The translations under genes were made by a program, and so were the position numbers. This document shows, one piece after another, positions 1 through 5,174 of a DNA stretch of 5,174 nt (positions are counted from its first letter, which is position 1; the number at the start of each line of letters is the position of its first letter). This DNA is from CAYXWM01 sp964392115 (lineage in GTDB: Bacteria; Bacillota; Clostridia; Lachnospirales; WRBF01): the NCBI GenBank assembly GCA_964392115.1, contig CAYMOU010000127.1, positions 1-5,174 of the forward strand, written 5' to 3'. Under the pieces are notes generated by a model, which saw nothing but the letters and a program-made list of their open reading frames with translations, was not told where the DNA came from and did no database searches.

Positions 1-211
1 TAATTATGTCTATTACAGCGATTATGCCCGACAGTATACCGATACATTTAACAGTCAATACGATGAATATGTAAATTCCTCAGACAAAGAAGTTAGTCCT
101 GAAATAAAACAGGAATACTACAATAAAAATCTGGATAAGAAGTTAATGTTTGAGCTTGATAAAGAGCTAATGCAAAACATTGTTAAGTTTTATGATGGCT
201 ACATCGAGTAG
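1..211 (+). CDS. C-terminal fragment of an unrecognised protein
   Basis: An open frame is already running at the left edge (first whole codon at base 2) and ends at TAG 209-211, giving the last 69 residues of a protein whose start lies outside the window. The segment is very hydrophilic, rich in Tyr, Asp, Glu, Asn and Lys, for example YYSDYARQYTDTFNSQYDEY near its start and VKFYDGYIE at its end. It has no membrane helix and no helix-turn-helix that I can see. Codon use looks genuine and a strong terminator follows 29 bases after the stop, which supports a real gene end. I do not recognise the family. A regulator of the downstream ABC operon is possible by position only, and nothing in the visible residues supports that. 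Confidence 0.75.
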   Translation, partial: NYVYYSDYARQYTDTFNSQYDEYVNSSDKEVSPEIKQEYYNKNLDKKLMFELDKELMQNIVKFYDGYIE

Positions 212-240
212 TTACCATTCTTAAATGATATATAGGCCCC

Positions 241-279
241 AAGGACGGTTCGCTGTTTGCAGCTTACCGTCCTTTTTTT
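241..279 (+). terminator. Factor-independent terminator of the upstream gene
   Basis: AAGGACGGT (241-249) pairs perfectly with ACCGTCCTT (266-274). Inside it, after a 2+2 internal mismatch, GCTG (252-255) pairs with CAGC (260-263) around a TTTG loop. A run of seven T residues (273-279) follows directly. The two-tier stem and T-run make this a strong intrinsic terminator. It separates the unrecognised upstream gene from the ABC operon. There is no T-run on the other side, so it should act on + strand transcripts only. Confidence 0.93.
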
Positions 280-292
280 GCAACTTAGTTGC
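280..292. repeat. 13-base perfect palindrome, possible operator
   Basis: GCAACT (280-285) and AGTTGC (287-292) are perfect inverted arms around one T. It starts right after the terminator T-run and lies 28 bases upstream of the -35 box of the ABC operon. That position would suit an upstream activator or repressor site, but it is a single short copy and no binding protein can be assigned. Confidence 0.35.
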
Positions 293-320
293 TCCATATT
301 ACAGCATACTGTTACCCCTA

Positions 321-349
321 TTGCTTTCAGCGGCATCAGACAATATACT
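321..349 (+). promoter_or_regulatory. Sigma-A-type promoter of the ABC exporter operon
   Basis: The -35 box is TTGCTT (321-326) and the -10 box is TATACT (344-349), separated by the ideal 17 bases. Transcription would begin near 355-357, so the leader is only about 18 bases and consists mostly of the ribosome binding site (AGAAAGGGG, 356-364). With so short a leader there is no room for an attenuator or riboswitch, so any control should act at initiation. Confidence 0.65.
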
Positions 350-373
350 GCTTTTAGAAAGGGGAATTAGGCT

Positions 374-1288
374 ATGAATAAAATTATACAAGTCTCAAAC
401 CTTGAAAAAAATTATGGAAGCTTAGCCGCCGTGAAAGGCATCAGTTTCTATGTTGAGCAGGGAAAGTTGTTTTCTTTTCTGGGCCCCAACGGAGCGGGGA
501 AATCTACCACCATCGACATCCTTTGCACACTCATGGATCCAAGCGGTGGCGATGTAACCATAGGCGGACTTGACCTACGCCATAACAGTGAGGCAATACG
601 GCAAATGATTGGCGTGGTGTTTCAAGACAGTGTATTGGACGAATTACTTACCGTCAGAGAAAACCTGACCATTCGGGCAGGACTTTACACATCAGATAAA
701 ACAAAGATAAAAAACGCAGTATATGAAGCAGCAGGGGCAGCGGAACTGGGAGAATTTATCGACCGGCCATATGGTAAACTCTCAGGAGGCCAGCGTCGCA
801 GGGCGGATATTGCAAGGGCGCTGATTAACACGCCTAAAATACTTTTCCTTGACGAGCCCACCACAGGTCTTGACCCTCAAACCCGAAAAAGCATATGGAA
901 CACAATCAGACAGCTTCAATTGAAAACAGGCATGACCATTTTCCTGACCACTCACTACATGGAGGAAGCTGCCGAATCTGATTATGTGATTGTCATAGAC
1001 CATGGAAAGATAGCTGCAAAAGGTACGCCGACCGAACTCAAAAATAGGTATGCCGCTGATATGCTAAGACTTACTGTTTCGGATGAAACCGCTCTGGGAC
1101 AGGTCATGCAGGAGTTGTCGCTGGACTATATAGCGGTGGCAGGAGAATTTGTTGTCCGGCTCACAGACACCTTGTCCGCCATACCCATATTGGAAAGATG
1201 TAGGCGCTATATCAGTAGCTTTCAGGTTTTACAAGGTACAATGGACGACGCCTTTATTGGAATTACCGGGAAGGAGTTCAGACAATGA
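374..1288 (+). CDS. DrrA-like ABC transporter ATP-binding protein
   Basis: This is the ATPase subunit of an ABC-2 exporter, predicted to sit on the cytoplasmic face of the membrane and drive the permease encoded next to it. It has 304 residues with every ABC hallmark in order: Walker A GPNGAGKST (37-45), Q-loop Gln84 in VVFQD, signature LSGGQ (136-140), Walker B ILFLDE (156-161), D-loop GLD (165-167) and switch His194. After the nucleotide-binding domain, residues from about 225 form the extension typical of DrrA-type ATPases, ending in a GTMDDAFIGITG element like the family's usual TLDDVFLxLTG. The ATG is preceded by AAAGGGG 9 bases upstream. The stop overlaps the permease start (ATGA, 1285-1288), so the two are translationally coupled. 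DrrA relatives export anthracyclines, other antibiotics, peptides or lipids. The substrate here cannot be inferred. Confidence 0.95.
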   Translation: MNKIIQVSNLEKNYGSLAAVKGISFYVEQGKLFSFLGPNGAGKSTTIDILCTLMDPSGGDVTIGGLDLRHNSEAIRQMIGVVFQDSVLDELLTVRENLTIRAGLYTSDKTKIKNAVYEAAGAAELGEFIDRPYGKLSGGQRRRADIARALINTPKILFLDEPTTGLDPQTRKSIWNTIRQLQLKTGMTIFLTTHYMEEAAESDYVIVIDHGKIAAKGTPTELKNRYAADMLRLTVSDETALGQVMQELSLDYIAVAGEFVVRLTDTLSAIPILERCRRYISSFQVLQGTMDDAFIGITGKEFRQ

Positions 1289-2142
1289 ACGTTTTTATGA
1301 CACGTAACTTGAAATTATTCTTTCGTGACAAAAGCGCAGTATTCTTTTCACTGCTGGCCATTTTCATCATTATTGCGCTTTATACCGTGTTTTTAGGAGA
1401 TGTATGGCTCACCGAGGATATGAAAGGGATTCAAAACCCCGATGTTTTAATGAATAGTTGGCTTGTTTCAGGGCTTCTCGCCGTGGCTTCGGTAACGACA
1501 ACAATGGGTGCGTTTGGCGTTATGATCGATGATAAGGTAAAAAAGATTTACAAGGATTTCAATGCTTCGCCCATCAAGAGAAGCGCCATAACAGGCGGAT
1601 ATATAGGAAGTGCGTTTTTAATTGGTGTTATTATGTCGCTGATAACCGTTATAATCGCTGAAATTTACATTGTATGCAGCGGTGGCGACCTACTCAGCAT
1701 TGGCGCCGGAATAAAGGTTTTCCTGTTGGTGCTTTTTACAACAATGACAAATACTTCTCTGGTTTGCTTTATCGTGTCATTTTTCAAGAGCCATAGCGCA
1801 TTCAGCACAGCGACTACCATTATTGGCACGTTAATCGGATTTTTAACCGGCATTTATCTCCCGATTGGAGCGTTACCGGAAGCGGTGCAAACAGTTATCA
1901 AAGTGTTCCCCGTATCTCATGCGGCTTCGCTCTTTCGCCAAGTACTGATGGAAGCGCCTATGCAGGCATCATTTGACGGAATACCGGTTAATTATTTAAA
2001 TGATTTCAAGGAATATATGGGCGTTACATTCAACTTTGGTGGGTCTGAGGTAACGCCGGTTGTCAGCATTATTATTTTAATCGGTACAGCGATCTTGTTT
2101 TATGGCCTTTCCCTTCTTAATATGTCAAGAAAAAGCAGATGA
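1285..2142 (+). CDS. ABC-2 type exporter permease (DrrB-like)
   Basis: This is the membrane subunit that forms the export channel with the preceding ATPase, probably as a dimer. It has 285 residues. Six hydrophobic segments are visible, at about 17-37, 59-80, 107-130, 142-166, 174-195 and 258-279, which is the standard ABC-2 fold. The cytoplasmic loop after helix 2 carries KKIYKDFNASPIKR (87-100), matching the family's conserved SP-I coupling region. FPVSHAASLFRQVLM (208-222), after helix 5, is also typical, and a longer hydrophilic loop (about 223-257) precedes the last helix. The start overlaps the ATPase stop by 4 bases and has its own site AAGGAG (1271-1276) 8 bases upstream. A terminator follows 33 bases after the stop, so this is the last gene of a two-gene operon. 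The class is well supported, but the exported molecule is unknown. Confidence 0.93.
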   Translation: MNVFMTRNLKLFFRDKSAVFFSLLAIFIIIALYTVFLGDVWLTEDMKGIQNPDVLMNSWLVSGLLAVASVTTTMGAFGVMIDDKVKKIYKDFNASPIKRSAITGGYIGSAFLIGVIMSLITVIIAEIYIVCSGGDLLSIGAGIKVFLLVLFTTMTNTSLVCFIVSFFKSHSAFSTATTIIGTLIGFLTGIYLPIGALPEAVQTVIKVFPVSHAASLFRQVLMEAPMQASFDGIPVNYLNDFKEYMGVTFNFGGSEVTPVVSIIILIGTAILFYGLSLLNMSRKSR

Positions 2143-2175
2143 TGGTAAACGTCGATTACGAGCAAACCATGCTTC

Positions 2176-2206
2176 GCCTTTGTCTTTGTGTGACAAAGGC
2201 ATTTTT
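2176..2206 (+). terminator. Terminator of the ABC exporter operon
   Basis: GCCTTTGTC (2176-2184) pairs perfectly with GACAAAGGC (2192-2200) around a 7-base loop. One A and then five T residues (2202-2206) follow. The 9-bp stem plus T-run sits 33 bases after the permease stop and marks the end of the operon. Confidence 0.88.
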
Positions 2207-2329
2207 CATTTGTCCGGAAAGGCTTGCAGATTCATTGAGGACTTTGATGTTCGTAACATTACTGTGGGTTTTGATGTGCTTAGGCTTTGCAATAAAATAA
2301 CTCCGGTCAAAACAGTAATAATTCTTTCA
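2207..2329. other. Non-coding gap between the two operons
   Basis: I see no supportable gene here. Open frames crossing it on either strand lack a ribosome binding site and do not read like protein. Small repeats are present, namely TTTGATGT at 2243-2250 and 2270-2277, TTAGGCTTTG at 2280-2289 (copied at 2385-2394), and an 8-base inverted pair ATTACTGT/ACAGTAAT at 2258-2265 and 2312-2319. All are short enough to occur by chance. The region could hold the decayed remains of a gene, but I cannot identify one. Confidence 0.5.
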
Positions 2330-2357
2330 TTGATTTTTACGGTAAAAATGGTATGCT
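2330..2357 (+). promoter_or_regulatory. Probable extended -10 promoter of the second gene run
   Basis: The -35 box is TTGATT (2330-2335) and the -10 box is TATGCT (2352-2357), with a 16-base spacer. TGG (2349-2351) directly before the -10 supplies the extended TGn motif, which would compensate for the imperfect -10. Transcription would begin near 2364 and leave a leader of about 105 bases before the DUF1697 gene. A perfect palindrome covers the -35 end and most of the spacer, so the promoter is probably controlled. Confidence 0.55.
2333..2349. repeat. 17-base perfect palindrome, candidate operator
   Basis: ATTTTTAC (2333-2340) and GTAAAAAT (2342-2349) are perfect 8-base arms around a single G. 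It overlaps the end of the proposed -35 box and fills the spacer up to the extended -10. A dimeric repressor bound there would block RNA polymerase. Which protein binds is unknown. The AraC protein encoded downstream is not an obvious candidate, because AraC proteins usually prefer direct repeats. Confidence 0.5.
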
Positions 2358-2469
2358 TATATAAAAAGCTCGTAGAATGGAGAGTTAGGCTTTGTAACAG
2401 GCAAATAAATCTAATCATGCGGTAGTTGTTGTTGCGGAGGGTTTTTATAATTAACGGAGGTGTTGTGGA

Positions 2470-3012
2470 TTGGAAAAATTTATTGCCCTTCTTCGTGGTA
2501 TAAATATAAGCGGTAGAAACAAAGTATCAATGCCCTTATTAAAAGCAGCGTTTGAAGATGTTGGATTTTTAGATGTCAGTACCTATATCAACAGCGGAAA
2601 TGTTATTTTCACAAGTAATAAAAGCAATAAAAACGAACTAATCAATCTATGTAGGACGATTATTGAAGAAAGATTTATGTTGAATATTCCTGTGGCAATC
2701 ATATCAGCAAAAGATTTATCAGAAGCCTTAGCTAATGCACCCGAATGGTGGGATGTAGATAAGGAAGCGATCAATCAGGCTATTTTTCTAATTGAACCGG
2801 TTACTGTTGAGGAAATATTTGAGGCAGTCGGAGAAGCAAAACCGGAATATGAGCAGGTTGGCCGCTATAAAAATGTTATTTTTTGGTCTGCGGCAAGATC
2901 AACTTTATCAAAAACAAGATGGTATAAAATTGCCGGTTCTTCAGTGAACAGCAAGGTAACAATCCGAAATGCCAATACTGCAAAAAAATTACTGTTTCTA
3001 TCAAATGTATAG
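2470..3012 (+). CDS. DUF1697 family protein
   Basis: This is a 180-residue cytoplasmic protein of the DUF1697 family, a group of about this length with no established reaction. The family marks are clear: LLRGINISGRNKVSM at the N-terminus (7-21), TYINSGNVIF (38-47), and VTIRNANTAKKL near the C-terminus (163-174). No membrane segment or signal peptide is visible. Translation starts at TTG 2470. GGAGG (2456-2460) lies 9 bases upstream and the family's usual opening, MEKxIALLRGIN, begins exactly there, so the rare start is well supported. The gene is first in a same-strand run and is followed after 60 bases by an acetyltransferase. DUF1697 genes are common single-copy accessory genes in Firmicutes, and a link to resistance here is suggested only by the neighbours. 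Confidence 0.92.
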   Translation: MEKFIALLRGINISGRNKVSMPLLKAAFEDVGFLDVSTYINSGNVIFTSNKSNKNELINLCRTIIEERFMLNIPVAIISAKDLSEALANAPEWWDVDKEAINQAIFLIEPVTVEEIFEAVGEAKPEYEQVGRYKNVIFWSAARSTLSKTRWYKIAGSSVNSKVTIRNANTAKKLLFLSNV

Positions 3013-3072
3013 CCCTTACTTTTACCAATTAAAGTGATTAAAACGAATCTCGAAGTCGAAAGGAGCCACCTT

Positions 3073-3648
3073 ATGATAAAAGGTGATAAAATAGAGTTGA
3101 TTCCTGCTGCTACGTTAGATGACAGACAAAAAGCGTATGAGTGGTGTTTTCATTCCGAAACCACGAAATCCCATTCAGGGCCGCCTGATTATCCCGAAAA
3201 CCCAATTTTAACTTATGATGAATTTTGCGATAAGGGTTATGAAGAGTATTATTTTACCGGGGCTAAACCGGAGGACGGCAGAGGATTCTTTATCGTAGCA
3301 GGCGGAGAGCCTGTGGGATTTATCAGTTACTCGTCTTTCCATCTAAAACCGGCTATTGCGGAATTGGATATTTGGATGAACTGCGAGGCCAATTGCGGAA
3401 AAGGGTTCGGTGTAGATGCCATTATATCGCTTGGAGATTTTCTACATAATACAATGAATATTCGGGAACTGATCATGGCACCGTCAAGCAAAAATTCAAG
3501 GGCAATTAAATCATATGAAAAAGCCGGGTTCAAGAAATCCGAAAAAGCAATGAGCGATTTTTTATTGGATGAATATGTATCTCTCTATGGAGATGGGGAT
3601 TATGGAACAGATGGAACTGCTCTTTTGGTAAAGCGGTTTGATAAATAA
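3073..3648 (+). CDS. GNAT family N-acetyltransferase
   Basis: This is predicted to transfer an acetyl group from acetyl-CoA to an amine on an unknown substrate, in the cytoplasm. With the start used here it has 191 residues. Motif A, the acetyl-CoA pyrophosphate loop, is seen as ELDIWMN followed by CEANCGKGFGVDAI (104-117), with the G-K-G-F-G core of the Q/RxxGxG/A signature. Motif B is NSRAIKSYEKAGF (141-153), the usual asparagine-to-AGF helix. FFIVAGGEPVGFISY (72-86) is the preceding beta-hairpin. The frame extends upstream to GTG 3034, but that codon has no ribosome binding site, whereas ATG 3073 has AAAGGAG (3059-3065) 7 bases before it and opens like RimJ/RimL or AAC(6')-type relatives. 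A resistance acetyltransferase is plausible from context, but a protein or metabolite substrate is equally possible. Confidence 0.9.
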   Translation: MIKGDKIELIPAATLDDRQKAYEWCFHSETTKSHSGPPDYPENPILTYDEFCDKGYEEYYFTGAKPEDGRGFFIVAGGEPVGFISYSSFHLKPAIAELDIWMNCEANCGKGFGVDAIISLGDFLHNTMNIRELIMAPSSKNSRAIKSYEKAGFKKSEKAMSDFLLDEYVSLYGDGDYGTDGTALLVKRFDK

Positions 3649-3692
3649 TAAATATGCAATAGTTTAAGATTAGAAGTCTGTAAGGAGGAGCA

Positions 3693-4526
3693 ATGATAAC
3701 CAACAAATATATCAATCGTGCAATAGACTATATTTTAAATCATATCAACGAAGATATATACGTTGATGAAATTGCTTCTCATTGCAATTTTTCAAGATAC
3801 TACTTTTCTAGAATGTTCAAAATGGAAACCGGGGAAAGTATTTATGAGTTTATCAAGCGAGTGAAAATGGAGCAAAGCGCATTTCGCTTGAAGGTTGTGA
3901 AAAACAGAAGTATAACGGAAATCGGCTGTGATTATGGTTACAGTTCATCCAACTACAGTTCTGCTTTTAATAAACATCACAAACTCTCTCCCATAGAATT
4001 TCGCCGTAGTATTATGCAAAAATCCTTAATCAACCCCGTATTTAACGATGCTACCGAAGGTTTAGAGACATTTGAGGCGTGCAACAAAAAAGTCTCCATA
4101 GAATTTCATGAACATTATCCTGTTATTTTCGAGCGGTATAAAGGAAGTTATGGTGACTTATCCGTTCATTGGAGAACGTTTCAAGAAAAATACAGAGAAT
4201 ATATTACGGAGAAAACCCTACTTTTTGAGCGTACCTATGATGACCCAACCATTACCCATATAGACGAATGTCTTTACGACATCTGCATGACTGCTCCGGA
4301 AGGCTGCAAACTTGAAAATACCTATGTGCTAAAAGGTGGAAAGTTTGCTGTTTATCACTTTAAAGGTTTTGTAAAGCAGCTATACACTGCCTACCAAAGC
4401 CTGTTCAATGTGTGGCTGCCAAATAGCAACTGCGAAATTGACGACCGCTACGGTTTTGATATTTATAGAAAGATAGATTGTGATTCCATGCATATGGAAA
4501 TTGATTTCTGTATCCCAATTAAATAA
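3693..4526 (+). CDS. AraC family regulator with GyrI-like ligand domain
   Basis: This is a 277-residue transcription factor with the DNA-binding part first, as in Rob. Two helix-turn-helix units lie at about 23-42 (VDEIASHCNFSRYYFSRMFK) and 73-96 (SITEIGCDYGYSSSNYSSAF), followed by the AraC signature end HKLSPIEFRR. From about 133 to the end is a GyrI-like effector-binding domain, with IDECLYDICMTAP (190-202), VLKGGKFAVYHFKG (212-225), the WLP segment (241-243) and the closing EIDFCIPIK (269-277). Such domains bind amphipathic or cationic drugs and switch on efflux genes. The adjacent MATE pump, 64 bases downstream, is the natural target. An 8-base Shine-Dalgarno TAAGGAGG (3681-3688) sits only 4 bases before the ATG, strong in pairing but closely spaced. 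The often conserved Glu of the domain's ExY motif is Asp256 here (FDIY). Confidence 0.93.
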   Translation: MITNKYINRAIDYILNHINEDIYVDEIASHCNFSRYYFSRMFKMETGESIYEFIKRVKMEQSAFRLKVVKNRSITEIGCDYGYSSSNYSSAFNKHHKLSPIEFRRSIMQKSLINPVFNDATEGLETFEACNKKVSIEFHEHYPVIFERYKGSYGDLSVHWRTFQEKYREYITEKTLLFERTYDDPTITHIDECLYDICMTAPEGCKLENTYVLKGGKFAVYHFKGFVKQLYTAYQSLFNVWLPNSNCEIDDRYGFDIYRKIDCDSMHMEIDFCIPIK

Positions 4527-4529
4527 AGC

Positions 4530-4552
4530 ACAAAAACAGAAGTATTTTTTGT
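4530..4552 (+). other. Weak A/T hairpin after the AraC gene
   Basis: ACAAAAA (4530-4536) can pair with TTTTTGT (4546-4552) around a 9-base loop. It has one G-C pair and no T-run after it, so I do not call it a terminator. At most it slows polymerase, or stacks beside the larger hairpin that starts at 4552. Read-through into the MATE gene is therefore likely. Confidence 0.3.
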
Positions 4553-4591
4553 TTCATTCCATTATCCTATTAGCTATAGGAGGAAATGAAA
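4552..4591 (+). promoter_or_regulatory. Hairpin burying the MATE gene ribosome binding site
   Basis: TTTCATT (4552-4558) pairs with AATGAAA (4585-4591). After a bulged A4584, CC (4559-4560) pairs with GG (4582-4583). After a 4-base bulge (4561-4564), TCCTAT (4565-4570) pairs with ATAGGA (4576-4581) around the loop TAGCT. The fold totals 15 base pairs. The Shine-Dalgarno AGGAGG (4578-4583) is wholly paired and the A of the ATG closes the stem. In mRNA this would limit translation of the pump until the hairpin is opened. The same symmetry could instead be a protein-binding site in DNA. Confidence 0.5.
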
Positions 4592-5174
4592 TGAACTTAG
4601 AGCGTATTCAAAACAACAAAGTAAAGACAATTCTGCAATTTTCTATTCCGTCAATAATTGCGATGGTGCTGACCTCATTCATTACTATTGCCGATGGTTT
4701 TTTTATCGGTAACTATGTGGGATCAGAGGGTCTTGCCGCAGTTAATTTAGGGCTTCCGATTGTCTATTTATTCCTTGCTGTAGGGCTTATGGTGTCGGTA
4801 GGCGGTGTGGCAATCGCCGGAATGGCGCTTGGCGGTGGAGATGTCAAAAAATGCAACAGTGTTTTTAACCAGACTATGTGTACAGCCGTGGTTTCGACAA
4901 TCCTGCTTAGTAGCATCATGTGGTTCTGCTTCGACCCCATCCTCAATATCTTACATGCAGATTTGCAAGTAGCAGAATTTTTCAAGGCGTATTACGGCGT
5001 CATGCTTTTGGTGCTTCCAATTTTAGTGATAAATGCATCATTCGGAATGTTTATCAGAGGAGAGGGAAAGCCGGAGTTTTTTATGCAGGTGAACATAGTA
5101 AATGTACTGCTCAATATTCTGCTTGATTATCTGTTTGTCCGTTGGTTCGGCTGGGGTGTAACGGGTGTTGCTGT
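4591..5174 (+). CDS. MATE family multidrug efflux transporter, N-terminal part
   Basis: The frame opens at ATG 4591, 7 bases after AGGAGG (4578-4583), and runs off the right edge with 194 full codons and no stop. This is somewhat under half of the usual 440-460 residues. MATE proteins are 12-helix inner membrane antiporters that expel cationic drugs using a Na+ or H+ gradient. Visible hydrophobic segments lie at about 14-36, 46-75, 92-116, 131-152 and 168-190. The short N-terminal stretch before helix 1 (ERIQNNKVKTILQFSIP), ADGFFIGNYVG (34-44), GLAAVNLGLP (47-56) and FGMFIRGEGKP (151-161) are characteristic of bacterial MATE pumps of the NorM/MepA/DinF superfamily. It follows the AraC/GyrI regulator, which probably controls it. 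The reading frame is intact throughout, and its start lies in a hairpin. Confidence 0.93.
   Translation, partial: MNLERIQNNKVKTILQFSIPSIIAMVLTSFITIADGFFIGNYVGSEGLAAVNLGLPIVYLFLAVGLMVSVGGVAIAGMALGGGDVKKCNSVFNQTMCTAVVSTILLSSIMWFCFDPILNILHADLQVAEFFKAYYGVMLLVLPILVINASFGMFIRGEGKPEFFMQVNIVNVLLNILLDYLFVRWFGWGVTGVA

Noticed and set aside
782..1003. Reverse-strand open frame inside the ABC ATPase gene
   Set aside because: It is a shadow of the strongly supported ATPase frame and covers its Walker B region. It has no start signal of its own.
2243..2277. Direct repeat TTTGATGT, two copies
   Set aside because: Eight bases in A/T-rich sequence, two copies only, with no regular array. This is expected by chance, and it is not a CRISPR or iteron array.
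2206..2418. 70-codon reverse-strand open frame in the gap
   Set aside because: No Shine-Dalgarno precedes its ATG on the minus strand, the composition looks like A/T-rich non-coding sequence, and it crosses the promoter and palindrome of the + strand genes.
2102..2425. 107-codon forward open frame running from inside the permease end across the gap
   Set aside because: It overlaps the permease in another frame, includes the terminator hairpin, has no ribosome binding site and does not read like a protein.
3638..3670. Possible promoter TTGATA with TAAGAT before the AraC gene
   Set aside because: The spacer would be 21 bases, too long for an ordinary sigma-A promoter, and the -35 lies in the coding end of the acetyltransferase gene. 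I see no better -10.
4501..4529. Possible promoter TTGATT with TAAAGC before the MATE gene
   Set aside because: The spacing is right but the -10 matches the consensus at only three of six positions, too weak to report as a feature.
4764..5126. Short open frames on both strands within the right end
   Set aside because: They are shadows of the MATE gene, whose frame stays open to the window edge with clear family motifs.

Overview
The window looks like a chromosomal or accessory segment of a low-to-moderate GC Firmicute, most likely a member of the Clostridia. The reasons are the strong AGGAGG-type ribosome binding sites in front of almost every gene, a TTG start, factor-independent terminators with T-runs, sigma-A-like promoters, and the protein families present. 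No species can be named from the sequence alone. All complete genes and the 3'-truncated last gene lie on the + strand, and the theme is export of, or resistance to, small toxic molecules.

Layout. (1) Positions 1-211 hold the 3' end of a gene I do not recognise, closed by a strong two-tier terminator at 241-279. (2) A well-spaced promoter (321-349) drives a two-gene operon (374-2142). It encodes a DrrA-like ABC ATPase and, with a 4-base ATGA overlap, its six-helix ABC-2 permease. A second terminator (2176-2206) ends it. (3) A 327-base gap (2143-2469) follows. It holds that terminator, a probable extended -10 promoter whose -35 end and spacer contain a 17-base perfect palindrome, and a leader of about 100 bases. 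(4) A second same-strand run encodes a DUF1697 protein (2470-3012, TTG start), a GNAT acetyltransferase (best start 3073, not the upstream GTG), an AraC regulator with a C-terminal GyrI-like ligand-binding domain (3693-4526), and the first 194 residues of a MATE efflux pump (4591 to the window end). No convincing terminator separates these genes, so they may be one transcript.

How the genes fit together. The ABC pair is a self-contained exporter. In the second run, the AraC/GyrI protein is the likely sensor and the adjacent MATE pump its likely target. The acetyltransferase and the DUF1697 protein may be accessory detoxification functions, but their substrates cannot be read from sequence.

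The most notable unexplained signal is a 15-bp imperfect hairpin (4552-4591) that would bury the whole Shine-Dalgarno sequence of the MATE gene and touch its start codon. The palindrome in the promoter of the second run is next. I found no CRISPR array, tRNA, rRNA, insertion sequence or clearly new multi-gene system. Most of the window is ordinary resistance-type cargo.
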